A DNA stretch of 62,090 nt from DATJLQ01 sp035509415 (GTDB lineage: Bacteria; Pseudomonadota; Alphaproteobacteria; JACZXZ01): assembly GCA_035509415.1 (NCBI GenBank), contig DATJLQ010000188.1, forward strand, positions 1-62,090, in the 5' to 3' direction. Shown here piece after piece: positions 15,994-24,762 of this stretch. The position numbers were made by a program, and so were the translations under genes. Position 1 is the stretch's first letter. Every line of letters starts with the position of its first letter. The notes beneath the pieces were generated by a model. It searched no databases. It was not told where the DNA came from and saw only the letters and a program-made list of their open reading frames with translations.

Positions 15994-16959
15994 ATGGCAG
16001 CGAACGTCGCGGACCTGAATGCGTTCCTTGCGGTCGCGCGCGCCCGCAGTTTCCGTGGCGGCGCGCGCGCCAGCGGCGGCAGCGCCTCCGGTCTGAGCGA
16101 AGCGGTGCGCCGGCTCGAGGGCCAGCTCGGTGTGCGCCTCCTCCATCGCACGACCCGCAGCGTGGTTCCGACCGAGGCCGGCGCGCGCCTGTTGGAACGG
16201 CTCGGCCCGGCGCTTGCCGAGGTGGCCGCGGCACTCGACGTGGTGAACCTCTATCGCACGCGTCCGGCGGGCACGCTGCGCATCAACGTACCGGTGAGTG
16301 CCGCTCGCCTCGTGTTGCCCGCGATCGTCCCGCCCTTTCTCGCCGCCTACCCGGATATCCGGCTCGAGGTGATCGCGGACGACGGCTTCGTCGACATGCT
16401 CGCCGCCGGCTGCGATGCCGGTATCCGCTACGACGATCGCCTCGAGCAGGACATGATCGCGGTGCCGATCGGGCCGCGTGTGCAGCGCTTCGCGACCGCC
16501 GCGGCACCCGCCTATCTCGACCGGCACGGGCGGCCAGAGCATCCGCGCGATCTCCTCAAGCATGCGTGCCTGCGCGGCCAGTTCGGCAGCGGCGCGATGG
16601 TGTCCTGGGAATTCGAGCGCGGCGGCGAGCTGGTGCGGATCGATCCCGCCGGACCGCTTCTGGTCCGTGTCGGCGCCGCGAGCGATCTTGCGGTCGACGC
16701 GGCGCGCGCCGGCACCGGCATCGTCCACCTCTTCGAGGGTTGGCTGCGCCCGCATCTCGAGAGCGGCGCCCTCGAGCCCGTGCTCGAGCCGTGGTGGCAA
16801 CGCTTCCCGGGACCGTTCCTCTATTATTCCGGCCGGCGCCTTTTGCCCGCGCCCTTGCGCGCCTTCGTCGATTTCGTCAAGCGCTCGGCCGAGCGCCGCG
16901 ACCCCGGCTCCGAACCGGCGCGCCTGCGCGACGACGTGCATCGACGCATCGAGCGATAG
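15994..16959 (+). CDS. LysR-family transcriptional regulator
   Basis: This 321-residue protein has an N-terminal winged helix-turn-helix (LNAFLAVARARSFRGGARASG to LLHRTTRSVVPTEAGARLL, about 6-65) and a C-terminal periplasmic-binding-like effector domain. The sequence DVVNLYRTRPAGTLRINVPVSAARLVLPAIV marks the subgroup often found beside oxidoreductases. It is transcribed away from the aldo/keto reductase, which is its likely target. Confidence 0.9.
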   Translation: MAANVADLNAFLAVARARSFRGGARASGGSASGLSEAVRRLEGQLGVRLLHRTTRSVVPTEAGARLLERLGPALAEVAAALDVVNLYRTRPAGTLRINVPVSAARLVLPAIVPPFLAAYPDIRLEVIADDGFVDMLAAGCDAGIRYDDRLEQDMIAVPIGPRVQRFATAAAPAYLDRHGRPEHPRDLLKHACLRGQFGSGAMVSWEFERGGELVRIDPAGPLLVRVGAASDLAVDAARAGTGIVHLFEGWLRPHLESGALEPVLEPWWQRFPGPFLYYSGRRLLPAPLRAFVDFVKRSAERRDPGSEPARLRDDVHRRIER

Positions 16960-17105
16960 AGTCCGTCTTCGAGGACTTCGAACGCGCCGCGCCGGGGCGT
17001 TGCCTTGGGTGCACGATTGCACGATGATGCGGCCGCAGAAACTCCGCGAGCCGATCAACACCGGCCCGTTCCCGCGCGGCCGAGAATTCGAGGAAGGAAG
17101 CAGCC

Positions 17106-17546
17106 ATGGCGAAACTCACCCTCGCTGAAGCGTCCAAGATCGTCGACACGGCGCTCGCCGCCGGACGCAAGCACAATTTCAAGCCGCTCGCCGTCGTGGT
17201 GCTCGACTGGTCGGGCCAAGCGGTCGCGCTGAAGCGCGAGGACAACACCAGCCTCATGCGCACCGACGTCGCGAACGCCAAGGCCTGGGGCTGTCTCGGC
17301 ATGGGCTTCGGCGGGCGCGAGCTCGAGCGGCGCTCGAAGGCGAATCCGGGCTTCTTCAACACGCTCACCGCGCTTGCGGGCGGGCGCATGGTGCCGGTCT
17401 CGGGCGGTGTGCTGATCCGGAATGCCGCGGGCGAGGTGGTGGGTGCCGTGGGGGTCAGCGGCGACATCTCGGCCAACGACGAGATTTGCGCGGTCGAGGG
17501 CATCAAGGCCGCGGGCCTGGTGCCCGATACGGGCGATCCGGCCTAG
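17106..17546 (+). CDS. GlcG/HbpS-family (DUF336) protein
   Basis: This 146-residue single-domain protein of the GlcG/HbpS fold is recognised by LAVVVLDWSGQAVALKRED, NPGFFNTLTALAGGRMVPVSGGVLI and GAVGVSGD. Members bind heme or act as accessory proteins near oxidoreductases and glycolate-type operons; the catalytic role is unclear. GAGGAAGGAAGC upstream is a good ribosome site. It is convergent with the beta-hydroxyacid dehydrogenase downstream. A second member of the family lies at 61343-61801. Confidence 0.85.
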   Translation: MAKLTLAEASKIVDTALAAGRKHNFKPLAVVVLDWSGQAVALKREDNTSLMRTDVANAKAWGCLGMGFGGRELERRSKANPGFFNTLTALAGGRMVPVSGGVLIRNAAGEVVGAVGVSGDISANDEICAVEGIKAAGLVPDTGDPA

Positions 17547-17575
17547 CGCATTCGGCGCCGAGCCTCGTTCCGGCC

Positions 17576-18451
17576 CTACGGGCGCTCGAGGCCCGACATT
17601 TTCTCGAGCACGGCGCAGACCGCGGCGGTGTCCTTGGCGCCGAGGCCTTCCTCGATCGCGCGCAGATAGATGGGCGCCGTCGAATCGAACAACGGCGTCG
17701 CGACGCCGAGCGAGCGCGCATAGCGCCCGATGATCTCCATGTCCTTCTTCCAGATGTCGATCTTCATGGTGGGCGGCTCGTAGTCGTTGGCCGCCATGAG
17801 GGGCGCGCGCAACTCGAACACGCGGCTGTTCCCGGCACCCGTCCGGATCACGCTCTCGACCAGCTTCGCATCGAGCCCGGCTTTGATCCCGAGCACCATC
17901 GCCTCGGCCGACGCCACGTTGTGGATCGCGACCAGAAGGTTGGCCACGAACTTCATCTTGCTGCCGTTGCCGAACGCGCCGAGGTAATAGTCGAGCCGCG
18001 CGAAGAGCGGGAAGGCGGGCTTCGCGCGCTCGTAGGCCGCGCGCTCGCCCGAGGCATAGACCACGAGATCGCGCCGCTCCGCCTGGGCGCCGGTGCCGCT
18101 CAAGGGACAATCGAGCATCTCGATGCCGCTGGCGGCGAGGAGATCGCGCGCGCGCTCCTTGTCCGCGATCGGCAGCGTCGAGAGCTCGGCCACGATCAGG
18201 CCGCGCTTTCCGCCGGACGCGATCGCGCGCGCCGTCGCCTCGAGGGCGGCGGTGCTCGGGAGGCTCGTGAGCACGAGCTCGGACGCGGCCGCGACCTCGG
18301 CGGCGGACTTCTTCGGCTGGCCGCCCGCGCGCTCGAGCACGGCGAGCCGCGCCGCGTCGATATCGAAGCCCGCGACCTTGGCGCCCGCCTCGACCGCGTT
18401 GCGCGCGATCGCCGAGCCCATGATGCCGAGCCCGATCACACCGATGTTCAT
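17576..18451 (-). CDS. NAD(P)-dependent beta-hydroxyacid dehydrogenase (3-hydroxyisobutyrate dehydrogenase family)
   Basis: This 291-residue enzyme starts with the dinucleotide-binding motif GVIGLGIMGSAIARN and continues to the substrate motif DCPLSGTGAQAE (normally DAPVSGG). The catalytic lysine region GNGSKMKFVANLLVA is present. It oxidises a 3-hydroxy acid or reduces the matching semialdehyde. The ATG at 18451 is chosen over an upstream TTG because it begins directly at the Rossmann strand. It is the last gene of a minus-strand group after a CocE-type hydrolase and a TetR regulator. Confidence 0.85.
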   Translation of the reverse strand: MNIGVIGLGIMGSAIARNAVEAGAKVAGFDIDAARLAVLERAGGQPKKSAAEVAAASELVLTSLPSTAALEATARAIASGGKRGLIVAELSTLPIADKERARDLLAASGIEMLDCPLSGTGAQAERRDLVVYASGERAAYERAKPAFPLFARLDYYLGAFGNGSKMKFVANLLVAIHNVASAEAMVLGIKAGLDAKLVESVIRTGAGNSRVFELRAPLMAANDYEPPTMKIDIWKKDMEIIGRYARSLGVATPLFDSTAPIYLRAIEEGLGAKDTAAVCAVLEKMSGLERP

Positions 18452-18512
18452 GCCCAATGCGCTCCCTGTTCCCAAGCCCGATTTTCTGATGGACCGCCGC
18501 GCGGCACAGCGC

Positions 18513-19187
18513 TCACTTCGCGCTCAGCGCCTTGATGCCCTCGAGCATGGTCGCGACCGCGCGCTTGACGATGCCCGTGAAATCGTCGCCCACGCGGCTG
18601 TGATAGATGTATTTGCGCACCGCGTAATAGAACAGGCCGCCATGCATCACCCACACCTGCTCGAGCTCGAGCTCGCCGATCGGAATCACCTCGGCGGGCG
18701 GCAGGCCGCAATGGTGGCGCACCTCGGCGCAGATCGGCCGCAGGATCGCGTCCTCGACGATGCGGATGTAGCGCCGGTTGATGTCGTTGCCCATGAGGGC
18801 CGAGAACATGTAGATGCGGATCCATTCGTAGGTGTAGGTGTTGCGTGCGTAGGCGTCGTAGAACTCGAGGAGCCGGTCCTCGAGCGGACGCGAGCGGTCG
18901 GCGAGCAAGGCGCCCCAGGTGGGGTCGATGCGCTTCAGGAACACCTCGCGGAACACGCGCTCGATCAGCTCCTGCTTGGTCGCGAAATAGCGATAGAGCA
19001 GCGGCTGGGTGATGCCGGCGCGCGCGGCGAGCTCGCGCGTTTGGCCGTTGAAGCCCACCTCGGCGAAGAAGCGGATCGCGGCGTCGACGATCTGGCGCTC
19101 GCGGTCGGCGGCGGCAAGGCGCGCGCCGCGCCGGGGCCGCGCGGCCCGCTCTGCCTCGTGCGAATGTCGGCGTGCCAGATTGGGCAA
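18513..19187 (-). CDS. TetR-family transcriptional regulator
   Basis: This 224-residue repressor-like protein has the TetR helix-turn-helix: RQIVDAAIRFFAEVGFNGQTRELAARAGITQPLLYRYFATKQEL. The long helical C-terminal domain is family-typical in size. The start is probably the TTG at 19187, because AAGGAGG lies 5-8 nt upstream; no ATG fits between the upstream gene and the HTH. An inverted repeat with TTATC half-sites lies 38-58 bp before the start, and a related palindrome precedes the hydrolase operon, so autoregulation together with control of the hydrolase is likely. Confidence 0.85.
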   Translation of the reverse strand: MPNLARRHSHEAERAARPRRGARLAAADRERQIVDAAIRFFAEVGFNGQTRELAARAGITQPLLYRYFATKQELIERVFREVFLKRIDPTWGALLADRSRPLEDRLLEFYDAYARNTYTYEWIRIYMFSALMGNDINRRYIRIVEDAILRPICAEVRHHCGLPPAEVIPIGELELEQVWVMHGGLFYYAVRKYIYHSRVGDDFTGIVKRAVATMLEGIKALSAK

Positions 19188-19224
19188 GACCCCCTCCTTC
19201 GCGCCGAAATCACCGCAGGCGGCG

Positions 19225-19245
19225 CTTATCTGATCAACCGATAAG
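19225..19245. promoter_or_regulatory. Candidate TetR operator upstream of tetR
   Basis: CTTATC (19225-19230) and GATAAG (19240-19245) form a perfect 6-bp dyad with a 9-bp spacer in the 128-bp gap between the hydrolase and the TetR gene. The half-site TTATC/GATAA recurs in the palindrome at 21114-21127. Because the two spacers differ (9 bp and 4 bp between TTATC and GATAA), a shared protein is plausible but unproven. Confidence 0.4.
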
Positions 19246-19315
19246 ATAGCGCGCGGCCCGCGCCGACGCCAGCCTTTGGGCGCGGGTGCGCGCGCTTTCG
19301 TGCGCCCCTCGCCGG

Positions 19316-21049
19316 TCAGGGCTTGGGCGGAACGATTGGGAGCAGCAGGAAGGGCGGCCGGTCGGGCGCGAAATGGAGGCTGTTGAGCGCATCGAAAACG
19401 CGCGCCGGCCGGTCCCGCGCATCGTCGTGGAGGAACGGCCCGCAGCCCGTGAGCTCGTTCTTGAAATTCGATAAGCGGCCGCCGCTCCTTGTCCGATACT
19501 CGTAGTCCTTGCCGCGCAAGGTGAGTGCCAGCCGATAGCCCGCGGGCACCAGGATCGAGGTGGGCCAAATCTCGACCTCGCACTCGACCGGCACGTTCGG
19601 TGCGAGCGGCCTCGCCTCGTCATGGCTGTGATAGGGCCGATAAGGAAGGCTGAGCGTGGGGTCGAGCTTGCGATGGGACGCGCGCAGCCAGCCCTGGCCC
19701 ACCGGCGTATGGGGATCGATCGCCCCCTGGAACACGACTTCCGCCCCGTCGGGCGCGAAGACGCGCAGCACGAGGAACAGGTCCATGTCCTCGGTCGCCG
19801 AGGAAACGGTGAGGGTCGCGGCCGAGGGGCCGGTGATCTCGGTCGCTTCGGCGAGCGGCTCGCTCGTGAAGGTGAGCCCGTCGCCGAGTGCCCGGTAATC
19901 GAGGCGCGCCGCGCGCGCGGGTGGGGAGGCTGCGAGCCGCATGCGCTCGGGATCGAGATAGAAACGCGTCCAGCGCGTGCGCGCGATCGGCCACTCGTCC
20001 TCGAAGCGCTCGACGAAGCCGTCGACGTGGCGCACCTGGAGGCGGACGCGCGGCTCCTGCGCCCAGCTCGAGCGGTCGCCCTTGAGGTAACGCGCGAAGA
20101 AGCGCTTCTGAAGGGCGACGCCGTAGTCGGTATAGAACTCGGTCCAATGCTCGATGCCATGCACCTCGAGCCATTTCTCGGTCGAGGCCGCGCGCATGAA
20201 GCCCTCGAAATTGCCGCGCGGATGGAGCCCCTGGCCGCCCCAATTGGCCGCCGAGAGGAACGGCACCGTGATTTTCGACCAATCGGCCGAGCGCGCCTTG
20301 TGGTAGGAATCGTCGAGCGGATGCGCCAGGATTTCGGCGCCGAAATCGCAACGGTTCTTCGCGAGCGCCGCCTCCGACAGGGTCTCGTCGCCGCACACAT
20401 TGACGCCCGTGACCCGGCTCTTGGCGCCGCGCGCGCCGAGCCCGTATTGCACGGTCTTCACCTGCATGTCGTACCAATGGGCCCAGAAGGTCGAGAGGAT
20501 GCCGCCATGGTGCGTCATGTCGCGGTACCAGTCGGCCGCACCCTCCCAGACGCATATCGCGGCGAGATGCGGCGGCCGGAGCGAGGCGACATGCCACTGG
20601 TTGATGCCGTAATAGGAGATGCCGTTGAGCCCGACCTTGCCGTTGCACCAAGGCTCAGCCGCGGCCCACTCGATGCAACGGTAATAGTCGCGCGTCTCGC
20701 GCGGCGAGAAGTGATCGATGTAGCCGGGCGAGCGTCCGCAGCCGCGCGAATCGACGCGCAGGCAAGCATAGCCGTCGGGAACCCACTTCTCGGGATCGAC
20801 CACTTCCCAGTTCTGGTACTTGTTGGTCGAGCCCCGCGTCACGTCGGGGTGCCCCTCGGCCATGCGCGTCCACGCACTCGGATAGCCGTCCTGGAAGGCG
20901 AGCCCCTTGGCATAGGGCCCGTAGGAGAGGATCACGGGATAGCGGCCCTCGGCCACGGGCCGGAACAGATCGCCGCGCAGCGTGAGCCCGTCATCCATCA
21001 CGATGGCGACGTCCCAATCGATGCGCATGCCGTCGCGCGTCTCGCTCAT
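19316..21049 (-). CDS. CocE/NonD-family hydrolase (X-Pro dipeptidyl-peptidase-like)
   Basis: This 577-residue serine hydrolase has an alpha/beta-hydrolase domain followed by the jelly-roll domain of the CocE/NonD family. VDDGLTLRGD-like N-terminal strands, ILSYGPYAKG, RVDSRGCGRSPGYID and the nucleophile region VGLNGISYYG are visible. Members cleave acyl esters or amides such as cocaine or beta-lactam esters. I chose the ATG at 21049; another at 21112 abuts a palindrome and would add 21 Arg-rich residues. It is transcribed toward the TetR gene, so the pair may form a ligand-responsive hydrolytic unit. Confidence 0.85.
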   Translation of the reverse strand: MSETRDGMRIDWDVAIVMDDGLTLRGDLFRPVAEGRYPVILSYGPYAKGLAFQDGYPSAWTRMAEGHPDVTRGSTNKYQNWEVVDPEKWVPDGYACLRVDSRGCGRSPGYIDHFSPRETRDYYRCIEWAAAEPWCNGKVGLNGISYYGINQWHVASLRPPHLAAICVWEGAADWYRDMTHHGGILSTFWAHWYDMQVKTVQYGLGARGAKSRVTGVNVCGDETLSEAALAKNRCDFGAEILAHPLDDSYHKARSADWSKITVPFLSAANWGGQGLHPRGNFEGFMRAASTEKWLEVHGIEHWTEFYTDYGVALQKRFFARYLKGDRSSWAQEPRVRLQVRHVDGFVERFEDEWPIARTRWTRFYLDPERMRLAASPPARAARLDYRALGDGLTFTSEPLAEATEITGPSAATLTVSSATEDMDLFLVLRVFAPDGAEVVFQGAIDPHTPVGQGWLRASHRKLDPTLSLPYRPYHSHDEARPLAPNVPVECEVEIWPTSILVPAGYRLALTLRGKDYEYRTRSGGRLSNFKNELTGCGPFLHDDARDRPARVFDALNSLHFAPDRPPFLLLPIVPPKP

Positions 21050-21476
21050 CGAGCGTCCGATCCCCAGTCCTCGCCGCGCGCGCACCACGCCGGCGCGCCG
21101 CGACCGGGTCATTTTATCACTTGATAATATAGCCCGATCGCGGCGCCAGTATAGCGGCAGGCACCGGTCGCGCCAGCGTCGTACGCGCTTGGGCCGAAAG
21201 CCGCGCGCGCGCTGGCGTCCGATGCTGCGGCACGGGCTTGCTGCGGGGTCGCGCGAGGGCGTTTCACGATGCGGCACTTTTCGCTAGACGCGCGCGCCCC
21301 CGGCCATCATAGTGAGCGATTGATCATAGACGGTAGCTCGGGACCGGAGTCGGGCGCCTGCGGGCGGCGGCGAGGGGACCGGGACGGAAGCGTCGGCGGC
21401 GCGCGCGAAGATGCGACGCCGGCGACCACAAACCGCGCAAGACGTGCCATCGAAAACGGGCACAAGGGAGGAGATC
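21050..21476. other. Divergent intergenic region (hydrolase / second liv operon)
   Basis: These 427 bp contain the palindrome at 21114-21127 near the hydrolase side and a GGGAGGAG ribosome site at 21466-21473 for the binding-protein gene. The middle is GC-rich with no coding sense. I could not identify -35/-10 boxes with confidence. Confidence 0.5.
21114..21127. promoter_or_regulatory. Palindrome in hydrolase promoter (candidate TetR operator)
   Basis: TTATCA and TGATAA flank CT (21114-21127), a perfect dyad about 65 bp upstream of the chosen hydrolase start in the divergent region with the liv binding protein. It shares TTATC/GATAA half-sites with the dyad before the TetR gene. Confidence 0.4.
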
Positions 21477-22754
21477 ATGTCGAAGAGGACTCTGAGGCGT
21501 CGTACGTTCTTGAAGGGTGCCGCCGCGGGTGCGGCGGCGGGCGCTTTCGCAGGCGGCTTCGCAGCCGGCTTTCCATGGGCGCCGGCGATCGCCGAGCAGG
21601 CGCCGATCAAGGTGGGCCTGCTCACGGTGTTGACCGGTCCGCTCGCGCAAGGCGGGCTCCAGATGAAGCAGGGGCTCTCCCTGTTCTTCGAGGAGAAGAA
21701 CTACAAGATCGCGGGCCGCAAGGTCGACCTCATCATCGGCGACACCGGCGGCAATCCGGCCGGCACCAAGGCCAAGGCGCAGGAGCTGATCGAGCGCGAC
21801 AAGATCGACGTGATGTGCGGCCCGCTCGCCGCCTTCGAGATGCTCGCGATCAGCGATTACGTGATCGAGCACAAGATGCCGACCCTCGCCCTCGCGGGCG
21901 CCGAGAACGTCACGCAGCGCAAGCCCAATCCCTATTTCCTCCGCGTCTCCGCGACCTCGTCCCAGGCGATGCATCCGATGGCGGATTATGCGCGCAAGGA
22001 GATGGGCCTCAAGAAGGTGATCACGATCTGCGAGGACTTCGCCTTCGGCTACGAGCAGATCGGCGGCTTCCAGCAGGTGTTCGAGGACGAGGGCGGCCGC
22101 GTCCTGAAGAAGCTCTGGACGCCGATCGTCACGCCGGACTACACGCCCTTCCTCGCGCAGATCGAGGGTGCGGGGCTCGACGGCGTGGTGCAGGGCTTCG
22201 CCGGCTCGAACCCGATCCGCTTCATGCAGCAATACGCCAATTACGGGCTCAAGAAGAAATATCCCGTGGTGGGCGGCGAGACCGCGGGCGACGACGCGTT
22301 GCTCAAGAGCTTCGGCGACGACGCGATCGGGCTCGTGAGCGCCTGCCCCTACTCCTACGCCTACCCGTCCGAGAGCAACAAGCGCTTCGTCGCCGGCATG
22401 GTGAAGATGACCGGCTACCTGCCCGGCTTCTACGCGGCAGCGCTCTACATGGACGGCATGGTGATCGAGGACGCGCTCAAGAAGACCGGCGGCAAGACCG
22501 ACAACCCCGACGAGTTCATGAAGGCGTTGCGCGCGGTCTCGGTCAAGGAATCGCCGCGCGGGCCGTTCCATTTCGACCATTTCGGCAACGTGGTCGGCAA
22601 CATCTTCATCCGCAAGGTCGAGAAGAAGGACGGCAAGCTCGCGAATCCGATCCTCAAGACCTACCACAATGTGAGCCAGTTCTGGACCTATCCGGAGGCG
22701 AAGTTCCTGGCTCAGCCGGTCTACTCGCGCGATTGGCCGCCGCTCAAGTCGTAA
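21477..22754 (+). CDS. Tat-exported ABC transporter substrate-binding protein (LivK type), second system
   Basis: This 425-residue type I periplasmic binding protein opens the second liv operon. It carries a twin-arginine signal (RRRTFLKGAAAG, about residues 7-18) and a signal end near PAIAEQ. The mature part starts IKVGLLTVLTGPLAQGGLQMKQG and contains DTGGNPAGTKAKAQELIERDKIDVMCGPLA, typical of aromatic-acid or branched-chain binding proteins. GGGAGGAG precedes the ATG. The downstream amidohydrolase suggests the cargo may be an aromatic or cyclic carboxylate. Confidence 0.9.
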   Translation: MSKRTLRRRTFLKGAAAGAAAGAFAGGFAAGFPWAPAIAEQAPIKVGLLTVLTGPLAQGGLQMKQGLSLFFEEKNYKIAGRKVDLIIGDTGGNPAGTKAKAQELIERDKIDVMCGPLAAFEMLAISDYVIEHKMPTLALAGAENVTQRKPNPYFLRVSATSSQAMHPMADYARKEMGLKKVITICEDFAFGYEQIGGFQQVFEDEGGRVLKKLWTPIVTPDYTPFLAQIEGAGLDGVVQGFAGSNPIRFMQQYANYGLKKKYPVVGGETAGDDALLKSFGDDAIGLVSACPYSYAYPSESNKRFVAGMVKMTGYLPGFYAAALYMDGMVIEDALKKTGGKTDNPDEFMKALRAVSVKESPRGPFHFDHFGNVVGNIFIRKVEKKDGKLANPILKTYHNVSQFWTYPEAKFLAQPVYSRDWPPLKS

Positions 22755-22802
22755 GCGCGCGGCGCGCGAATTCAGGGATGCGCGAACGGGAAGCCGTCGG
22801 AC

Positions 22803-23663
22803 ATGAATCTGTGGCTGATCCTGGCGATCAATAGCATTACGCTGGGAGGGCTGCTCTTCCTCCTGTCCGCCGGCTTCTCGCTCATCTTCGGCCTGATGCG
22901 CATCCCGAACCTGACGCACGGGTCGTTCTTCATGCTCGGCGCCTATCTGGGCGTGAGCTTCCTCCACGCGAATTTCGGCTTCTGGCTCTCGGCGATCCTG
23001 GGGGCGCTTTCGATGGCGGCGATCGGCGGCGTGATCGAGCGGCTGCTCCTGCGCCGCCTCGCGGGCCAGGAGCTCGCCCAGGTGCTGGTGACCCTCGGGC
23101 TCTCCTTCATGATCGCGGATTTCTGCCTCATGGTCTGGGGCGGCGACCCGATCCCGATCGAAACCCCCGACAATCTCGCGGGCTCGGTTCCGATCCTGAG
23201 CGTGGTGTTCCCCTCCTACCGGCTCGCGGTGGTGGCGATCGCGGTCGTGATCGCGGCCCTTCTCTGGCTCATGATCGACCGCACGCGGCTCGGCGCCATG
23301 ATCCGCGCCGGCGTCGACGATCCCCAGATGGCGCGCATGGTGGGCATCCGCGTCTCGCGCCTGTTCTCGGTCATCTTCTGCCTCGGCGCCGGGCTCGCGG
23401 GCTTCGCGGGCTTCATGGGCGGGCCGATCCTCTCGGTCTATCCGGGGTTGGACGGCGACATGCTGCCGCTCGCGCTCATCGTCGTGATCCTGGGCGGCAC
23501 CGGAAGTCTTCTGGGCGCGCTCGTCGGTAGTTTCGTGGTCGGCTTCCTCTACAATTTCGGCCAGGCGGTGTTTCCCGAGCTCGCCTACGTGATCCTGTTC
23601 CTGCCCATGCTCATCGTCCTCGTGATCCGGCCCCAGGGCCTGTTCGGCCGGATCGCGTCGTGA
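22803..23663 (+). CDS. livH: Branched-chain-type ABC transporter permease LivH, second system
   Basis: This 286-residue integral membrane protein has the LivH start LAINSITLGGLLFLLSAGFSLIFGLMRIPNLTHGSFFMLGAYLG, with LTHG in place of the commoner NFAHG. Later, IRAGVDDPQMARMVGIRV is the ATPase-contact loop and GGTGSLLGALVGSFVVG the last helices. It lies 48 bp after the binding-protein gene and is separated from livM by the 15-bp tandem repeat at 23674-23778. Confidence 0.92.
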   Translation: MNLWLILAINSITLGGLLFLLSAGFSLIFGLMRIPNLTHGSFFMLGAYLGVSFLHANFGFWLSAILGALSMAAIGGVIERLLLRRLAGQELAQVLVTLGLSFMIADFCLMVWGGDPIPIETPDNLAGSVPILSVVFPSYRLAVVAIAVVIAALLWLMIDRTRLGAMIRAGVDDPQMARMVGIRVSRLFSVIFCLGAGLAGFAGFMGGPILSVYPGLDGDMLPLALIVVILGGTGSLLGALVGSFVVGFLYNFGQAVFPELAYVILFLPMLIVLVIRPQGLFGRIAS

Positions 23664-23673
23664 TGCGTGGCGC

Positions 23674-23778
23674 CAGGGGGATGCGGCCTTGGGGGATGAA
23701 GTCTTGGGGGATTGGGCCTTGGGGGATTGGGTCTTGGGGGATTGGGCCTTGGGGGATTGGGCCTTGGGGGACGCACCC
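23674..23778 (+). repeat. Seven tandem 15-bp repeats ending exactly at the livM start codon
   Basis: The consensus is TTGGGGGATTGGGCC. Units start at 23674 (degenerate, CA for TT), 23689, 23704, 23719, 23734, 23749 and 23764 (last unit with a changed end). The array fills the gap between livH and livM and stops at the base before the ATG at 23779. The unit is five codons long and in frame with livM, each unit begins with TTG (a possible start), and each contains GGGGGA, which resembles a ribosome-binding site. Copy-number change would alter leader length without breaking the frame. Confidence 0.9.
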
Positions 23779-24762
23779 ATGAAGCGCGTCGCCCTGATCC
23801 TCGCCCTCGCGGCGCTTGCGACCGTGCCGCTCTGGATCACCAACAGTTATTACGTCAACGTCACGACCCAGATCCTGATCTCGGCGATCTTCGCGCTCGG
23901 GCTCAACGTGCTGGTGGGCTATGGCGGCCTGGTCTCGCTCGGGCACGCGGGCCTGTTCGGCTTCACCTGCTACGCCTGCGGCTGGCTCATCAATGCGGGC
24001 GTCGGCCAGCTCCCCTCGGCCATCGCGGCGATTCTCCTTACGGTGGCGCTCGCGGGCGTGTTCGCGGCCCTCTCGCTGCGCGCGACCGGCATCACCTTCC
24101 TCATGATCACCCTCGCCCTCGGCCAGATCATGTGGGGCATCGCCTATCGCTGGATCAGCGTCACCGGCGGCGACAACGGCTTGAGCGTCTCGGCGCGCCC
24201 GGCACCCTTCGGCCTTTCGCTCGAGGATCCGGTGCCGTTCTACTACGCGACCTTGATCGCGTTCCTGGTCGTGGTGGTCGCGATGTACGCCTTCGTGCAT
24301 TCGCCGCTGGGGGCGAGCCTGCGCGCCACGCGCGACCAGCCGCGGCGCATGACGACCCTCGGCTATCACGTCTGGATGATCCGCTTCCTCGCCTTCCTGG
24401 TCTCGGGCCTGGTGGTCGCGATCGCGGGCCTGTTCTTCTTCTACTACAACAAGTTCGTGAGCCCCTACGCGCTCTCGCTCACGACCTCGGCGGAAACGCT
24501 TCTGATGGTGATCGCGGGCGGCACCGGCACGCTGCTCGGGCCCATCGTCGGCGCCGCCCTCGTGGTGATCGTGAAATACGTGGTGAGCGCCTATGTCGAG
24601 CGCTGGAACATGGTGCTCGGCGCCATCTTCGTCGCGATCGTGCTGTTCATGCCCGAGGGGCTGGTGCCCGGGTCGACGCGTCTCGTGCGGCGCGCCTACG
24701 GGTATCTGCGCGCGCGCCGGAGCCGCGCGAAGCCCGTGGCGCAGGGCGAGGGCGGGCCATGA
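23779..24762 (+). CDS. livM: Branched-chain-type ABC transporter permease LivM, second system
   Basis: This 327-residue permease has the LivM motifs ALGLNVLVGYGGLVSLGHAGLFGF, SVTGGDNGLS and the cytoplasmic loop LRATRDQPRRMTTLGYHVW. The ATG at 23779 begins a normal signal-anchor helix (MKRVALILALAALATVPLW). Upstream TTG codons in the tandem repeat are in frame and could add up to 30 residues of a LGDWA repeat. It overlaps livG by 4 bp (ATGA). Confidence 0.92.
   Translation: MKRVALILALAALATVPLWITNSYYVNVTTQILISAIFALGLNVLVGYGGLVSLGHAGLFGFTCYACGWLINAGVGQLPSAIAAILLTVALAGVFAALSLRATGITFLMITLALGQIMWGIAYRWISVTGGDNGLSVSARPAPFGLSLEDPVPFYYATLIAFLVVVVAMYAFVHSPLGASLRATRDQPRRMTTLGYHVWMIRFLAFLVSGLVVAIAGLFFFYYNKFVSPYALSLTTSAETLLMVIAGGTGTLLGPIVGAALVVIVKYVVSAYVERWNMVLGAIFVAIVLFMPEGLVPGSTRLVRRAYGYLRARRSRAKPVAQGEGGP

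Noticed and set aside
23712..24758. A long LGGLG-repeat extension in frame with livG
   Set aside because: It is the tandem repeat and livM read in another frame. LivG begins at the ATG at 24759.
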